DNA of 64,000 nt, from positions 186,001 to 250,000 of the forward strand of contig PGXM01000001.1 in assembly GCA_002839155.1 (NCBI GenBank). Reading direction: 5' to 3'. This document shows positions 45,154-54,524 of the stretch, one piece after another (the first letter of the stretch is position 1; each line of letters begins with the position of its first letter). Position numbers and translations under genes: made by a program. Source of the stretch: Tenericutes bacterium HGW-Tenericutes-1. Lineage in GTDB: Bacteria > Bacillota_I > Bacilli_A > Izemoplasmatales > Hujiaoplasmataceae. The notes beneath the pieces are model-generated. The model did not search any database and was not told where the DNA came from. It worked only from the letters and a program-made list of their open reading frames with translations.

Positions 45154-45878
45154 CCCTCAATTGCGACTTTCTTAAACTTTTTATACACATAGCCGACATA
45201 GATTCCCATTCCAAGAACCATCAAATAGACATATGCAATCAGTTGTTTTACAACATCGAGTTTGACAAAGGAACTTTGAATTAAGAATTCGCCAGAATAA
45301 CTCGGTGATATAAACGCTAATATCTCTAAATTACTGCCTACTATTTCTAACGATATCAATAATGTCGGTGTATAAAATAAAAGCATTAGTCCAGCGTATT
45401 TGACCAGCATCGCCATAAAATCTTTACTTCTTAAAATCAAAATGTATCCAATCGCTGTATGGCTGATAACAACAGCCAAAATATAGACGAATAGTTTAAG
45501 TATTTGAACTTCTAGTCCATGAAAAATAATCGCAAAACCAACAACGATAATTAAAGAAATAAATGCTGTAAAAATTGCTGATACGACTTTAGCAATTAAA
45601 ACTTGTACTAAAGATACGGGTGAAACAAGTAAAGATTTAACGGTATTTTCTTGTTTTTCAAAATAGAAACTCGCGCCAATCAAGATGATTGCCATCAACC
45701 CTGAATCCGTCACGATTAAAAGCGGAATAATTGCTTGCGCTTGTTCTGGGGTTTGAAATCCAATGACAAGTAACCAAATCAAAGAGACCAAAATGCCAAA
45801 GAAAATGATTTTATACTTAAACAACCGGATGATTTCACCTTTGATTAAATGTAGTAAACTACTCATACTTCTCTTCAC
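45150..45878 (-). CDS. ABC-2 type transporter permease A
   Basis: This 242-aa protein has about six membrane segments and resembles permeases of drug-type ABC-2 exporters (SLLHLIKGEIIRLFKYK start, FEKQENTVKSLLVSPVSL loop). It overlaps the ATPase gene by 20 bp and the next permease by 4 bp, which indicates tight translational coupling. Confidence 0.85.
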   Translation of the reverse strand: MKRSMSSLLHLIKGEIIRLFKYKIIFFGILVSLIWLLVIGFQTPEQAQAIIPLLIVTDSGLMAIILIGASFYFEKQENTVKSLLVSPVSLVQVLIAKVVSAIFTAFISLIIVVGFAIIFHGLEVQILKLFVYILAVVISHTAIGYILILRSKDFMAMLVKYAGLMLLFYTPTLLISLEIVGSNLEILAFISPSYSGEFLIQSSFVKLDVVKQLIAYVYLMVLGMGIYVGYVYKKFKKVAIEG

Positions 45879-46722
45879 CCGTCACTTTGATGAAAATATC
45901 CTCCATGGAAGTTTCACCGCTATGAATTGTCTCTATCGCGTAATTCTTGATGACACTTAAAAAGGTTTCGTCTGATCCAATGTTTTCTAACGAGAAGGTG
46001 TCTTTTTTTCTTGTATTTCCATTTAAATATTCAACATAAATTTCTTTTTTACCATATTTAAGTTTTAATTCTCTTGGCGTCGAGACTTGGCTGATCTTGC
46101 CCCTAGTAATAAATACGACTTTATCGCAAAGTTGCTCAACGTCACCCATTAAGTGCGTCGTAATAAAAATGGTTTTTCCTTGATTTTTAAGTTCATGAAT
46201 GATGTCTTTAATGACTTTAGCATTTTTTGGATCAAGACCATTGGTTGGTTCATCTAAAAAGATTACTTCCGGATTATTGAGTAAAGCTCTGACAAAATTC
46301 AGACGAATTTTCATTCCTTTTGAAAATTCTCCCACCATTTGGTCTTTGGCTTCATACAAACCCACACGCCTTAGAAGTTCTTCATAATTAATGGTTTTCT
46401 TGTATAATCCAGCAAAATACTTTAAATTCTCAAGCGCCGTTAATTTATTGAAATGAACAGGCATTTCAAAGCCTACGCCAATATTCTCGTAGTAACTCTT
46501 GTTATACGTATTTAAATCTTTTCCATCATAAAGAATGGAACCCGTGTAGCCCGTCAGTAATTTCGTCAAGATTTTTTGTGTTGTTGATTTCCCAGCTCCC
46601 GAGGGTCCTAGCAAACCAAAAATGATGCCTTTTTCCACTGAAAATGAAATTGATTTGATGGTATCTTCTTGATGTTTTGGATACTTAAAACATAAATCTT
46701 TTACTTCGAATACATAAGCCAT
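45859..46722 (-). CDS. ABC transporter ATP-binding protein
   Basis: This 287-aa NBD energises the ABC-2 exporter. It has Walker A (GPSGAGKSTTQK), signature (FSKGMKIRLNF, a variant of LSGGQ typical of drug/ABCA-type NBDs), Walker B (VIFLDEPTNGLDP) and the switch His (FITTHLMG). A C-terminal extension (about 215-287) is typical of this class. It begins 4 bp after the TetR gene, with the SD inside the last TetR codons. Confidence 0.93.
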   Translation of the reverse strand: MAYVFEVKDLCFKYPKHQEDTIKSISFSVEKGIIFGLLGPSGAGKSTTQKILTKLLTGYTGSILYDGKDLNTYNKSYYENIGVGFEMPVHFNKLTALENLKYFAGLYKKTINYEELLRRVGLYEAKDQMVGEFSKGMKIRLNFVRALLNNPEVIFLDEPTNGLDPKNAKVIKDIIHELKNQGKTIFITTHLMGDVEQLCDKVVFITRGKISQVSTPRELKLKYGKKEIYVEYLNGNTRKKDTFSLENIGSDETFLSVIKNYAIETIHSGETSMEDIFIKVTGEEKYE

Positions 46723-46726
46723 TGTG

Positions 46727-47323
46727 TTATTTCTCCATTCCTCTGATGATGATTTTTAGAAACTCAATTGATTCATTTTTTATCGAATTAAGCATTTCGT
46801 AATTCACATTTTTATTAACATAAGTTGCTTGTAATCCTGCAATTGCCAAATTAAGCGTTCGTTCAAAAGTTTCTTGAGTGATATCATCACGTAAATGATC
46901 GCGGTTAATTAGTGAAAATAAGGATGTAATTGACAACTCGCGAAGAACGACTAAAGAACTAAGTAATTGATTTTTGATGGCAGTTGGAGGATTCGCAATT
47001 CCTTCAAGCAAAACATTCGCAGCTTCTGGATGTTCATTTGTGTATTGACCCTTCCAAATAATAATATCAATGATTTGTTCAAATACATCCGTAGATACTA
47101 CCTTTTGGAAATGTCGATAGGCGTCCATAAACTTTTCAAGTTCCATTTCATATACTGCGTAAAACAATTCAGCTTTACTTTTAAATTTTTTAAAAATTAG
47201 TCCTTTCGATACTTTTGCATTAGTAGCTATCGTGTTAGTTGATGAAAGAATATAGCCTTTAGTCCCAAATTCATGCAACGCGGCGAGTAGAATTCGATCG
47301 TTTTGATTTAAATCATCCATCAT
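46727..47323 (-). CDS. TetR family transcriptional regulator
   Basis: This 198-aa protein has a TetR HTH at the N-terminus (ILLAALHEFGTKGY, TIATNAKVSKGLIFKKFKSK) and a helical ligand/dimer domain. The ATG at 47323 follows AAAGGACCGATATC; longer frames would begin inside the operator. It heads the operon with the exporter genes and most likely represses it through the 16-bp palindrome at the transcription start. Confidence 0.92.
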   Translation of the reverse strand: MMDDLNQNDRILLAALHEFGTKGYILSSTNTIATNAKVSKGLIFKKFKSKAELFYAVYEMELEKFMDAYRHFQKVVSTDVFEQIIDIIIWKGQYTNEHPEAANVLLEGIANPPTAIKNQLLSSLVVLRELSITSLFSLINRDHLRDDITQETFERTLNLAIAGLQATYVNKNVNYEMLNSIKNESIEFLKIIIRGMEK

Positions 47324-47345
47324 GATATCGGTCCTTTCATCATTA

Positions 47346-47361
47346 GTGACCACGTGGTCAC
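47346..47361. promoter_or_regulatory. TetR operator of the exporter operon
   Basis: GTGACCACGTGGTCAC is a perfect 16-bp palindrome, G+C rich against its surroundings. It begins 6 bp after the -10 element, so it covers the transcription start, and lies just upstream of a TetR gene. Confidence 0.85.
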
Positions 47362-47367
47362 AACCCT

Positions 47368-47396
47368 ATTATAAGACAATTGAATATAGGAATCAA
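47368..47396 (-). promoter_or_regulatory. Promoter of the tetR-ABC operon
   Basis: On the minus strand, TTGATT (47391-47396) and TATAAT (47368-47373) are 17 bp apart, directly upstream of the palindromic operator. Confidence 0.8.
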
Positions 47397-47402
47397 GTAA
47401 AA

Positions 47403-47429
47403 AAAGAAAAAAACTACACGAATGTAGTT
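47403..47429 (-). terminator. Terminator after rluD
   Basis: On the minus strand, AACTACA and TGTAGTT pair around a TTCG tetraloop and T residues follow. It ends the long lspA/sepM operon. Confidence 0.9.
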
Positions 47430-47430
47430 C

Positions 47431-48351
47431 TTATTTTCTATATTTCTGTAATTTTGTTTCGAAATCAGGTGGTAATGGAGAAGAAAACTCGAGATATTCT
47501 TTCGTTCTAGGATGGGTAAACCCTAAGACGGCAGCGTGTAAATATTGCCCAAAGTCGGAATCAGAACCTTTTTTTGAGTAAACTGGGTCACCAATCACTG
47601 GATGACCAATAAACGCCATATGAACCCGAATTTGGTGGGTTCTACCCGTTTCTAGGACACATTTCACAAGTGTTGCATCTTCAAAACGTTCTAAGACAGT
47701 GAAGTGTGTAACTGCAAGTCTTCCGCTATCAGAAACTTTCATTTTTTTACGGTCTTTGAAATCTCTGCCGATAGGGGCATCAATTTTACCGGTCGTATTA
47801 TTAATTCTACCTGCGACTAACGCGATATATTCTCTTTTCGTTACTTTTGCTTTTAATTCGTCTGCTAAGATACGGTGCGCTTCATCATTTTTTGCAACCA
47901 TTAGTAACCCACTCGTATCTTTATCGATTCGGTGAACGATGCCTGGTCTTAAGGGATGTGAACCTGATGATAAAGCATTGATATGATACAAAAGACCATT
48001 GACGAGGGTATGTTCATAATTGCCTGGTGCGGGATGAACAACCATCCCAGAAGGTTTGTCCACAACTAAAACATCATCATCTTCATAAACGATATTTAAA
48101 TCAAGTGGTTCTGGGAGTAAATCCATTTCAAAGAATGGAATTTCAGTTACCTGAATTAAGTCGTTAACTTTAACGACGTAGTTGGATTTCGTCGGTTTTC
48201 CATTCACGATTAATGATTCTTGAGTAATTAGTTTTTGGACGAGCGTCCGTGAATACTGAGGAAATAGTAAAGAAACGAATTTATCAATCCGTGATAATTC
48301 GTCTGTTTCAATGACCTCATATTCTACTGCATACTCAAGCTCTGTTAGCAT
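47431..48351 (-). CDS. Pseudouridine synthase, RluA/RluD family
   Basis: This 306-aa protein has an S4 RNA-binding domain (about 20-85) and the RluA catalytic motif HRIDKDTSGLLMVAKN (catalytic Asp). It also has GRTHQIRVHMAFIGHPVIGD and LHAAVLGF. It modifies rRNA uridines; the exact target is not predictable, though Bacillus YlyB is the syntenic counterpart after lspA. It overlaps lspA by 17 bp, with GGGTGAAAGCTG as SD. Confidence 0.93.
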   Translation of the reverse strand: MLTELEYAVEYEVIETDELSRIDKFVSLLFPQYSRTLVQKLITQESLIVNGKPTKSNYVVKVNDLIQVTEIPFFEMDLLPEPLDLNIVYEDDDVLVVDKPSGMVVHPAPGNYEHTLVNGLLYHINALSSGSHPLRPGIVHRIDKDTSGLLMVAKNDEAHRILADELKAKVTKREYIALVAGRINNTTGKIDAPIGRDFKDRKKMKVSDSGRLAVTHFTVLERFEDATLVKCVLETGRTHQIRVHMAFIGHPVIGDPVYSKKGSDSDFGQYLHAAVLGFTHPRTKEYLEFSSPLPPDFETKLQKYRK

Positions 48352-48835
48352 CAGCTTTCACCCTTTTTGGATCTAAGATAAATTGATCAAACATAAATAT
48401 CGATATCCCAACCGTTAAACACATATCCGCAACGTTAAACACATAATCCCAAATCCCACGAAAGTCTAAAAAATCAACGACCTTATGATCGGGTTGAAAA
48501 ATTCTATCGATGAAATTTCCCAAGGTGCCCGCAACCAATAAAGCAAGGGCGATATTATATAACCATTTGCGTTTATCTTTCCAATTGTTCGTAATGAACA
48601 TGTAAGTAAATAATCCAATCGCTATAACACCAAAACCGATAAAGATTAAGTAGTTATAGCCGGAATCTCCGCCTAATCCAAAGACAGCACCGGGATTTCT
48701 AACATAGGTAAAATGAAAGAAATCTTGAATGATGGGAATGGTATCTCCTACACTTTCAAAAGCAGTGACAACCCAAGCTTTTGTTAATTGATCAATAATA
48801 ATGAGTGTCACAAAAATGACAATGTATACAATCAT
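48335..48835 (-). CDS. lspA: Lipoprotein signal peptidase
   Basis: LspA is the membrane aspartyl protease that cleaves prolipoproteins. The 166-aa protein has four membrane helices and the catalytic Asp motifs GTLGNFIDR and FNVADMCLTVG, with VRNPGAVFGL. The lspA-rluD pair is conserved in Bacillota. It follows a small membrane protein gene by 12 bp. Confidence 0.95.
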   Translation of the reverse strand: MIVYIVIFVTLIIIDQLTKAWVVTAFESVGDTIPIIQDFFHFTYVRNPGAVFGLGGDSGYNYLIFIGFGVIAIGLFTYMFITNNWKDKRKWLYNIALALLVAGTLGNFIDRIFQPDHKVVDFLDFRGIWDYVFNVADMCLTVGISIFMFDQFILDPKRVKADANRA

Positions 48836-48847
48836 ATAAGACTCCTT

Positions 48848-49216
48848 TTAAACCCATAAAATCGGGATAATAATTGTGATAAATATAATACCAATGATGA
48901 GCACAATTGACATCCAAAAGATGGCATGTGCAATCATGATAGAGCGAATATCTGAGGTATGCTCCGGTTTTTTTAGTTGTAACGCTTTTAAAGTTAATTT
49001 ATTGATAATGAAGACATTAAACATGGCAGTAAAAGTGATAATAACGACAAATGTATAAAGTTGATACATAAATATCATCGCGATTTCAACGAGAATGATA
49101 TAGACAGGTACAAAGATTAATAATCCATACAAGATTCCACCAAATAAGGCATCTATAATGGCATTTAACCCATATTCAGCTTTTAAATCTTTCCATTTCA
49201 ATAGTAAGTTCTTCAT
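48848..49216 (-). CDS. Small membrane protein, unknown
   Basis: This 122-aa protein has three strongly hydrophobic segments (about 25-45, 48-70 and 95-120), with a basic N-terminus (KNLLLKWKDLK) and a short charged loop. No family is recognised. It lies 1 bp after sepM and 12 bp before lspA in a housekeeping operon. Confidence 0.65.
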   Translation of the reverse strand: MKNLLLKWKDLKAEYGLNAIIDALFGGILYGLLIFVPVYIILVEIAMIFMYQLYTFVVIITFTAMFNVFIINKLTLKALQLKKPEHTSDIRSIMIAHAIFWMSIVLIIGIIFITIIIPILWV

Positions 49217-49217
49217 A

Positions 49218-50270
49218 TTAATCCCCCAATCCTTGTAAGTAATCGAGTGCGTCTTGGAAGGTAGCGACGGGCACTAACCATCCAGTTGGATCAATATTTA
49301 ACTCTTCACAAGCTTTTAAGGCTTCTTGATAATTATCATAGGTATAGTTGTCATCTAGATTAGGAATAAAGAAGACATCGACTTTATTCAAATACGCCGT
49401 CGCAATTTTTTGTTTCACGCCGCCGATATAACCGACACTACCATCATACTGAATCGTTCCTGTTCCGGCAATTTTTAGTCCTTGGGTGATATCTTCAGGA
49501 ACTAACATATTATAAATTGCCAGTGTTTGTAATAAACCGCCGCTAGGTCCGCCAATATTGGAATTCGCAACATTATATTCTGGAAAAGTTGTTTCGCGGT
49601 TGACGATGTAGGCTGTTCTAAATGTAATCCCAAATTTTAAAGTTTCTGAATCCTTGGTTAAAGTTACCGTATATTCTTCGCCATCTACTTTATTAAATGT
49701 AAAGTCATAGGCATCTTCAAGAAGGGTATTGCTTGCAATATCATCAATCGATGTAATCGTTCCAGTGTCGCCAACAAGCGAAATGAATTCATCACCAAAA
49801 CTGATTAAATCGTAATTTGATAAATACGTAGCTTTACCGAAAACAAAGACTTTTTCGACGTAATCGATAATGATTTCAGAATTATCATTGCTCGCCGCTT
49901 GAAAAGCGACGATAATGGATGCATCTACGGATGTATACTTGTCCCAATAACTGATTTGAGAAATTTCTTCATTGGTGTAATCAGCATATGAACCTGTTAA
50001 TGCATCAATGGTCGTATAAGGGCTGAAATACCCAACCATGAATTGAAAGAAACTAGGACGATTTAAAGCGACAATATAGGTCGTTGAAATCGTTCCTTGT
50101 GTAACTTTATCTTCGTTATAATTAACATCGATTAAACTTTCTACTTCCGTCAATCCTCCTGGCGCATCAACGTAATATTCAATCGGATAGATTAATAAAA
50201 ACATTAAGCAAATATAAGGAATGAGGAGTAGTTTAATGATGGGCCAAGCTTTTTCAGTTAGTTCATTCAT
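49218..50270 (-). CDS. Membrane-anchored Lon-like serine protease (SepM/YlbL family)
   Basis: This 350-aa protein has a single N-terminal membrane anchor (about 12-30), an extracellular PDZ-like part (about 120-205) and a Lon S16 domain. The catalytic dyad is Ser in IGGPSGGLL and Lys in IGGVKQKIA. SepM in streptococci trims a competence pheromone, and YlbL is the Bacillus relative. The substrate here is unknown. It overlaps comEB by 8 bp. Confidence 0.88.
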   Translation of the reverse strand: MNELTEKAWPIIKLLLIPYICLMFLLIYPIEYYVDAPGGLTEVESLIDVNYNEDKVTQGTISTTYIVALNRPSFFQFMVGYFSPYTTIDALTGSYADYTNEEISQISYWDKYTSVDASIIVAFQAASNDNSEIIIDYVEKVFVFGKATYLSNYDLISFGDEFISLVGDTGTITSIDDIASNTLLEDAYDFTFNKVDGEEYTVTLTKDSETLKFGITFRTAYIVNRETTFPEYNVANSNIGGPSGGLLQTLAIYNMLVPEDITQGLKIAGTGTIQYDGSVGYIGGVKQKIATAYLNKVDVFFIPNLDDNYTYDNYQEALKACEELNIDPTGWLVPVATFQDALDYLQGLGD

Positions 50271-50739
50271 GAATTATCACCGATAAGTTAAAGTTTTCAA
50301 GCTTTCTTGTGGACACATTGGCTGCTTTTAACATCCGTTTTGAAGCGATATCTGTCTCTGTACCTAAATATTTGTCAGAAAGGTAAATGATTTCTTTGAT
50401 ACCTGATTGGATAATGAGTTTTGCGCATTCATTGCATGGAAACAATGTCACATAGATTTTAGAGCCTTCTAAAGGAACCGTTGCATTTAATATCGCATTG
50501 GGTTCAGCGTGGACCACATAAGGATATTTCGTATCTAAAAAGTTTCCTTCTCTTTCCCAAGGAAATTCATCATCTTCACAACCGATTGGCATGCCATTAT
50601 AACCAATACCAACGATTCGTTTTTTTTGATTGACAATGCAAGCTCCAACTTGGCTTGAATCATCTTTAGATCTTAACGACGATAAATAAGCAACGCCCAT
50701 GAAATAGGTATCCCAAGATATATAGTCTTTACGCTTCAT
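50263..50739 (-). CDS. dCMP deaminase (ComEB-like)
   Basis: This 158-aa zinc cytidine/deoxycytidylate deaminase has the H-A-E motif [11 protein letters not shown] and PCNECAK. It has QVGACIVNQ at the nucleotide site. It converts dCMP to dUMP for thymidylate synthesis. In Bacillus it lies in the competence locus comE by position only. It sits between psuG (4 bp) and sepM (overlap). Confidence 0.92.
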   Translation of the reverse strand: MKRKDYISWDTYFMGVAYLSSLRSKDDSSQVGACIVNQKKRIVGIGYNGMPIGCEDDEFPWEREGNFLDTKYPYVVHAEPNAILNATVPLEGSKIYVTLFPCNECAKLIIQSGIKEIIYLSDKYLGTETDIASKRMLKAANVSTRKLENFNLSVIIHE

Positions 50740-50743
50740 CGTA

Positions 50744-51658
50744 TTATTTCCTTTCAGTATAGGCTTTGGAAATTTGTGCAGCTAGCTTGCAGTTATTGTA
50801 GACTAAAGCGATGTTAGCTTCTAAGCTCTTCCCACCCGTAATTTCAACGATACGTTTTAATAAAAACGGTGTTGTTTCTTTGCCCTTAACTCCTAAAGAT
50901 TCCATATCGGCAAGGGCTTGATCAATCGCATCATCGATAAGTTTTTTTGGAAAAGAATATTTTTCAGGAATCGGATTACAAACCAAAGTCCCTCCGGATA
51001 AGTGAAGCGATTCTTTTGAAAGGATAAAATCAGCGATGGCTTCAGGGGTATCAAGTTTGAAATCTAAATCAAAATTGGATTCTCGCGTATAAAATGCAGG
51101 AAGTTTCTTCGTTTGATAACCGATAACGGGAACCCCTTTTGTTTCTAAGTATTCTAACGTTTTACCTAAATCTAAAATCGATTTCGCACCAGCGCAAATG
51201 ACAGTAACGTCAGTTTTTCCCAGTTCATCTAAATCCGCAGAGATATCCATACTCGTTTCGCCGCCACGATGTACGCCACCAATTCCACCCGTCGCAAAAA
51301 ATTTAATATTGGCTAACTTAGCCGCAATCATCGTTCCTGACACGGTTAACGCTCCATCTAATTTTTGACTAATGACGTAAGGAAAATCACGTCTTGATGT
51401 TTTATAGACATGCTTCGTTTCAATAGCAATTTTTTCTAATTCTTCATTCGTTAAGCCCACGGTAATAACCCCATCAATAATCGCGATTGTTGCAGGTGTC
51501 GCACCATGTTTTCTAATAATTGCTTCGCATTCTTTTGCCGTTTCGATATTTTGCGGATAAGGCATGCCATGTGAAATGATTGTTGATTCTAAAGCAACGA
51601 TCGGTAAATGATTGTCTAATGCTTTTTGAACTTCAGGATGAATTTTAAGATTGACCAT
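50744..51658 (-). CDS. psuG: Pseudouridine-5'-phosphate glycosidase
   Basis: PsuG splits pseudouridine 5'-phosphate to uracil and ribose-5-P. The 304-aa protein has [36 protein letters not shown] and [15 protein letters not shown]. The kinase PsuK is not adjacent, so the phosphorylated substrate must come from another gene. It lies 3 bp after msrA. It may recycle pseudouridine from RNA turnover. Confidence 0.95.
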   Translation of the reverse strand: MVNLKIHPEVQKALDNHLPIVALESTIISHGMPYPQNIETAKECEAIIRKHGATPATIAIIDGVITVGLTNEELEKIAIETKHVYKTSRRDFPYVISQKLDGALTVSGTMIAAKLANIKFFATGGIGGVHRGGETSMDISADLDELGKTDVTVICAGAKSILDLGKTLEYLETKGVPVIGYQTKKLPAFYTRESNFDLDFKLDTPEAIADFILSKESLHLSGGTLVCNPIPEKYSFPKKLIDDAIDQALADMESLGVKGKETTPFLLKRIVEITGGKSLEANIALVYNNCKLAAQISKAYTERK

Positions 51659-51661
51659 ATT

Positions 51662-52159
51662 TTACTCCTTTGCTTCTTCTTTTTTTAATAGATGAAGATT
51701 GATATGACAGTAACCTGTCGGGTTTTTGAGTAAATAATCTTGGTGATAGTCTTCAGCATCATAAAAAATACCTGCAGGTTTAAGATAAGTATATATCTTT
51801 TTTGTGTATTTTTTCTGAAGTTGAGTCAAATAGTCTTGAATAACAGGAACATCTGATTCATCATAGTAAAAAATAGCCGTGCGATATTGGACTCCGATAT
51901 CATGACCTTGACGGTTATTTTCCGTAGGATCAATGATTCGGAAGAAATGTTCAAGAATTTTGGTTAACGGCGTCACTAATTCATTATATGTGATATAGAC
52001 AGCTTCGACATGACCTGAACTATTGCATACGTCTTTATAGGTTGGATTTTTGCCTTCTGCGTCAGTGTAACCGACTTGTGTCGTTTCAACACCTTTAACT
52101 CTAGAGAAATAAGCTTCTACGCCCCAAAAACATCCACCCGCTAAAATTATTTTTTTCAT
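51662..52159 (-). CDS. msrA: Peptide-methionine (S)-S-oxide reductase
   Basis: MsrA repairs oxidised methionine. The 165-aa protein begins IILAGGCFWGVEAYF with the catalytic Cys in GCFWG, and has DPTENNRQGHDIGVQYR and YYDAEDYHQDYL-like segments. No msrB is fused or adjacent. It starts 1 bp after tcdA. Together with sodA it points to oxidative exposure. Confidence 0.96.
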   Translation of the reverse strand: MKKIILAGGCFWGVEAYFSRVKGVETTQVGYTDAEGKNPTYKDVCNSSGHVEAVYITYNELVTPLTKILEHFFRIIDPTENNRQGHDIGVQYRTAIFYYDESDVPVIQDYLTQLQKKYTKKIYTYLKPAGIFYDAEDYHQDYLLKNPTGYCHINLHLLKKEEAKE

Positions 52160-52160
52160 A

Positions 52161-52853
52161 TTAATTTTCCTCCATTAAAAATTGATTGATAACATAAGAT
52201 GCAAGCATTAAACCCGCTGAGGGGGGAACGAATGCCGTACTTCCTAATTTTACTGAATCTATGTGAGACTTAAGAGGTTGTTCTTTTGAATACACAACCG
52301 GAATTTTTAAATTGATTCCCGCTTTTCTTAATCGGTACCGGATTTCTTTTGCAAGCGGATCCATTTCGGTTTTATCCAAAGTGGTTAATTCAATTTTCTC
52401 AGGGTGCAATTTTAAGGCAAAACCCATTGAAGCGATGATTGGGATATTTCTTTGAGCACAAGCGGCGATTAACAAACATTTCGATGGAACTGAATCAATG
52501 GCATCAATGACAAAATCAATTTTTTGATTTAAAAGTGAATCGATGCTGGTTTCATCGATATAGAGTTGAAGCGGTGTCACAATGGCATTTGGATTAATAT
52601 CTAAAATTCGCTTCATCATAACTGACACTTTCGGTTGGTTCAATGTTGATTCTAAAGCGATGATTTGACGGTTGATATTAGTAATATCAACGATATCGTT
52701 ATCCACTAAAATCAAATGTCCGATTCCACTTCTCGCAAGAGCTTCAGTAGCGTAAGAACCTACGCCGCCAATGCCACAAATAAGAACGGTTTTATCGTTT
52801 AATTGATTGAGTTTCATCAATCCAATCAAAGCTTCAAGGCGTTGAAATCGCAT
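52161..52853 (-). CDS. tcdA: tRNA threonylcarbamoyladenosine dehydratase (TcdA/YrvM)
   Basis: This 230-aa E1-like ATPase has the nucleotide motif ICGIGGVGSYATEALARSG, DNDIVDITNINRQ and VIDAIDSVPSK. It cyclises t6A37 in tRNA to ct6A. In Bacillus the ortholog yrvM follows hisS-aspS; here it lies downstream of hisS with two genes between. Its SD (GGGAGTG) follows a hairpin directly. Confidence 0.9.
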   Translation of the reverse strand: MRFQRLEALIGLMKLNQLNDKTVLICGIGGVGSYATEALARSGIGHLILVDNDIVDITNINRQIIALESTLNQPKVSVMMKRILDINPNAIVTPLQLYIDETSIDSLLNQKIDFVIDAIDSVPSKCLLIAACAQRNIPIIASMGFALKLHPEKIELTTLDKTEMDPLAKEIRYRLRKAGINLKIPVVYSKEQPLKSHIDSVKLGSTAFVPPSAGLMLASYVINQFLMEEN

Positions 52854-52872
52854 GGTTTCACTCCCAACAAAT

Positions 52873-52892
52873 AAGGCTGCAATCGCAGCCTT
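52873..52892 (-). terminator. Internal hairpin before tcdA (attenuator-like)
   Basis: AAGGCTGC and GCAGCCTT pair around GATT directly after the upstream stop. The following ATTTGTT is a weak T tract, so only partial termination is expected inside the operon. Confidence 0.55.
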
Positions 52893-53335
52893 TATTTCTT
52901 TTTCATATAATCAAATTTATAGAATTTTCGGCCAAGTTTTAACAATATATAGAATAGAAGTGCCGCTGTGACAATGAGAACATTGGCGATAAATTGGCGA
53001 TCAAATCCCATATAATCATAAAATACAACAAATCCAAGAAGTCCAAAGGCACAAACGAATAACAAATAGACAAATTCGTTACGATAGCCCGCTTTAACCT
53101 TACGTTTCATCGCATCTCGCTTTAACAATAATACACCGGTTCCAATCAAGGTGATGACCCCATTAGAAATCGCTGTCCAAAAAATGAACTGGTTGATATT
53201 AAGCAAACGATCTACTTCAAAGACATACGTCACAACCAAAATCATCGGTAATAACCAAATCATCGAAGCATAGAAGTTAATGACATTGATTTCATATTGC
53301 GAGTAAATGCGTAACTTCCGTTTAACATCCATCAT
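52892..53335 (-). CDS. Four-helix membrane protein, unknown
   Basis: This 147-aa protein has a basic N-terminus (VKRKLRIYSQYE), four hydrophobic segments (about 22-40, 50-70, 88-106 and 112-132) and a basic tail. No family is recognised. Its start overlaps the stop of the AI-2E family gene (ATGA), so the two are coupled and may act together. Confidence 0.65.
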   Translation of the reverse strand: MMDVKRKLRIYSQYEINVINFYASMIWLLPMILVVTYVFEVDRLLNINQFIFWTAISNGVITLIGTGVLLLKRDAMKRKVKAGYRNEFVYLLFVCAFGLLGFVVFYDYMGFDRQFIANVLIVTAALLFYILLKLGRKFYKFDYMKKK

Positions 53336-54468
53336 CCTGAATTCGCTACTCCCTCATCAGCCTGAGCCATTTTTCGCGTTTTTAATTCTTTAAAGAAGTT
53401 CCAAATGACACGGATTGAAGCGGCGATTGGTGATGCAAAGACAACGCCTAACGCTCCGAATAAAGAACCAAAGAATAAAATTGAGACGATAATGACAATT
53501 GGATGCATCTCAAGTTGATGACCCATGATAATTGGTTGGAAAATATTGCCTTCGATAAATTGAATGACGACATTGACCAGTAAAACTAATAACGGACCAG
53601 GACCAACAGGTGCACTAATAAACGCATATACAATCGGCGGTACAGCCGCAATGATGGTTCCAAAATATGGAATGATGTTCGTTAATCCAACGATGAGTCC
53701 AAAGACAAAGAAATATTTTAATCCAATGAGTTTATAAACAATTGTCGCTACAGCGCCAATAGCGAGCATTAATAGTAATTGACCGCGTAAATAAGCACCA
53801 ACCGTTTGATTTAATCTCGAACCGAGTTCTGCGACGTTCTTTTCATGCTTTGATGGAATGATAGAACGTAAGCGTTCGTTAATCATTTCATAATCAATCA
53901 AGTAATAAAGTAATAAGATCGGTAATAATGCTAATGTTGTCAGTAAAGGTAATGCTATACTACCAATCGAAGCTAAGAATGTTGGTAATAAACTATTGAG
54001 CCAAGCTCCAATGATATTTGTGTCTTCAATATAGGCCATAATTCGATCATAAATATCTGTGCCTAAGATAAAGGTATCTCGCATATCTACGGTGATATAA
54101 GTGATAATTCTTGGAAAATCATTGGAGAAAAAGTTATTGATTTCAGAAATGATAATCGGCGTAATGAAATAAAAACTTGCAAAAATCAAACCTACTGCCA
54201 AAATAAAAACAATAGCTAGTGATAAACCACGTGGACCAATTCCCTTTTTTTCTAAATATTTCACAAGTGGGAATATAATCAAGGCAATTAGATACGCTAA
54301 AGCAACAGGGACCATCGCAGACTTTATCGCTGCTGTTATCCAATTCCATAAATCCTTGAATTGAATTGCCATAAACAAAATAGCCAATACCAATAATGCA
54401 ATGGCTAAATATTTAATGACACGATTAAGTGTTTGATCGGAGATGGGTTGTTTTTTCAAAAACATCAC
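53332..54468 (-). CDS. AI-2E family transporter (YdiK/PerM/TqsA-type)
   Basis: This 378-aa protein has about eight membrane segments and the family's conserved region GLTNIIPYFGTIIAAVPPIVYAF (given as GLTNIIPYFG, then AAVPPI), plus NIFQPIIMGHQLEMHP near the C-terminus. Members export autoinducer-2 or act as Na+/H+ antiporters; the specific role here is not known. It is the first gene of the long operon down to rluD. Confidence 0.9.
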   Translation of the reverse strand: MMFLKKQPISDQTLNRVIKYLAIALLVLAILFMAIQFKDLWNWITAAIKSAMVPVALAYLIALIIFPLVKYLEKKGIGPRGLSLAIVFILAVGLIFASFYFITPIIISEINNFFSNDFPRIITYITVDMRDTFILGTDIYDRIMAYIEDTNIIGAWLNSLLPTFLASIGSIALPLLTTLALLPILLLYYLIDYEMINERLRSIIPSKHEKNVAELGSRLNQTVGAYLRGQLLLMLAIGAVATIVYKLIGLKYFFVFGLIVGLTNIIPYFGTIIAAVPPIVYAFISAPVGPGPLLVLLVNVVIQFIEGNIFQPIIMGHQLEMHPIVIIVSILFFGSLFGALGVVFASPIAASIRVIWNFFKELKTRKMAQADEGVANSG

Positions 54469-54484
54469 GTCCTTCCAAGGAACA

Positions 54485-54513
54485 ATTATAGCATAATAAG
54501 GGATAAAAAACAG
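54485..54513 (-). promoter_or_regulatory. Promoter of the AI-2E to rluD operon
   Basis: On the minus strand, CTGTTT (54508-54513) and TATAAT (54485-54490) are 17 bp apart, 17 bp upstream of the gene. The -35 is weak. Confidence 0.5.
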
Positions 54514-54524
54514 GTTATTTTCGA

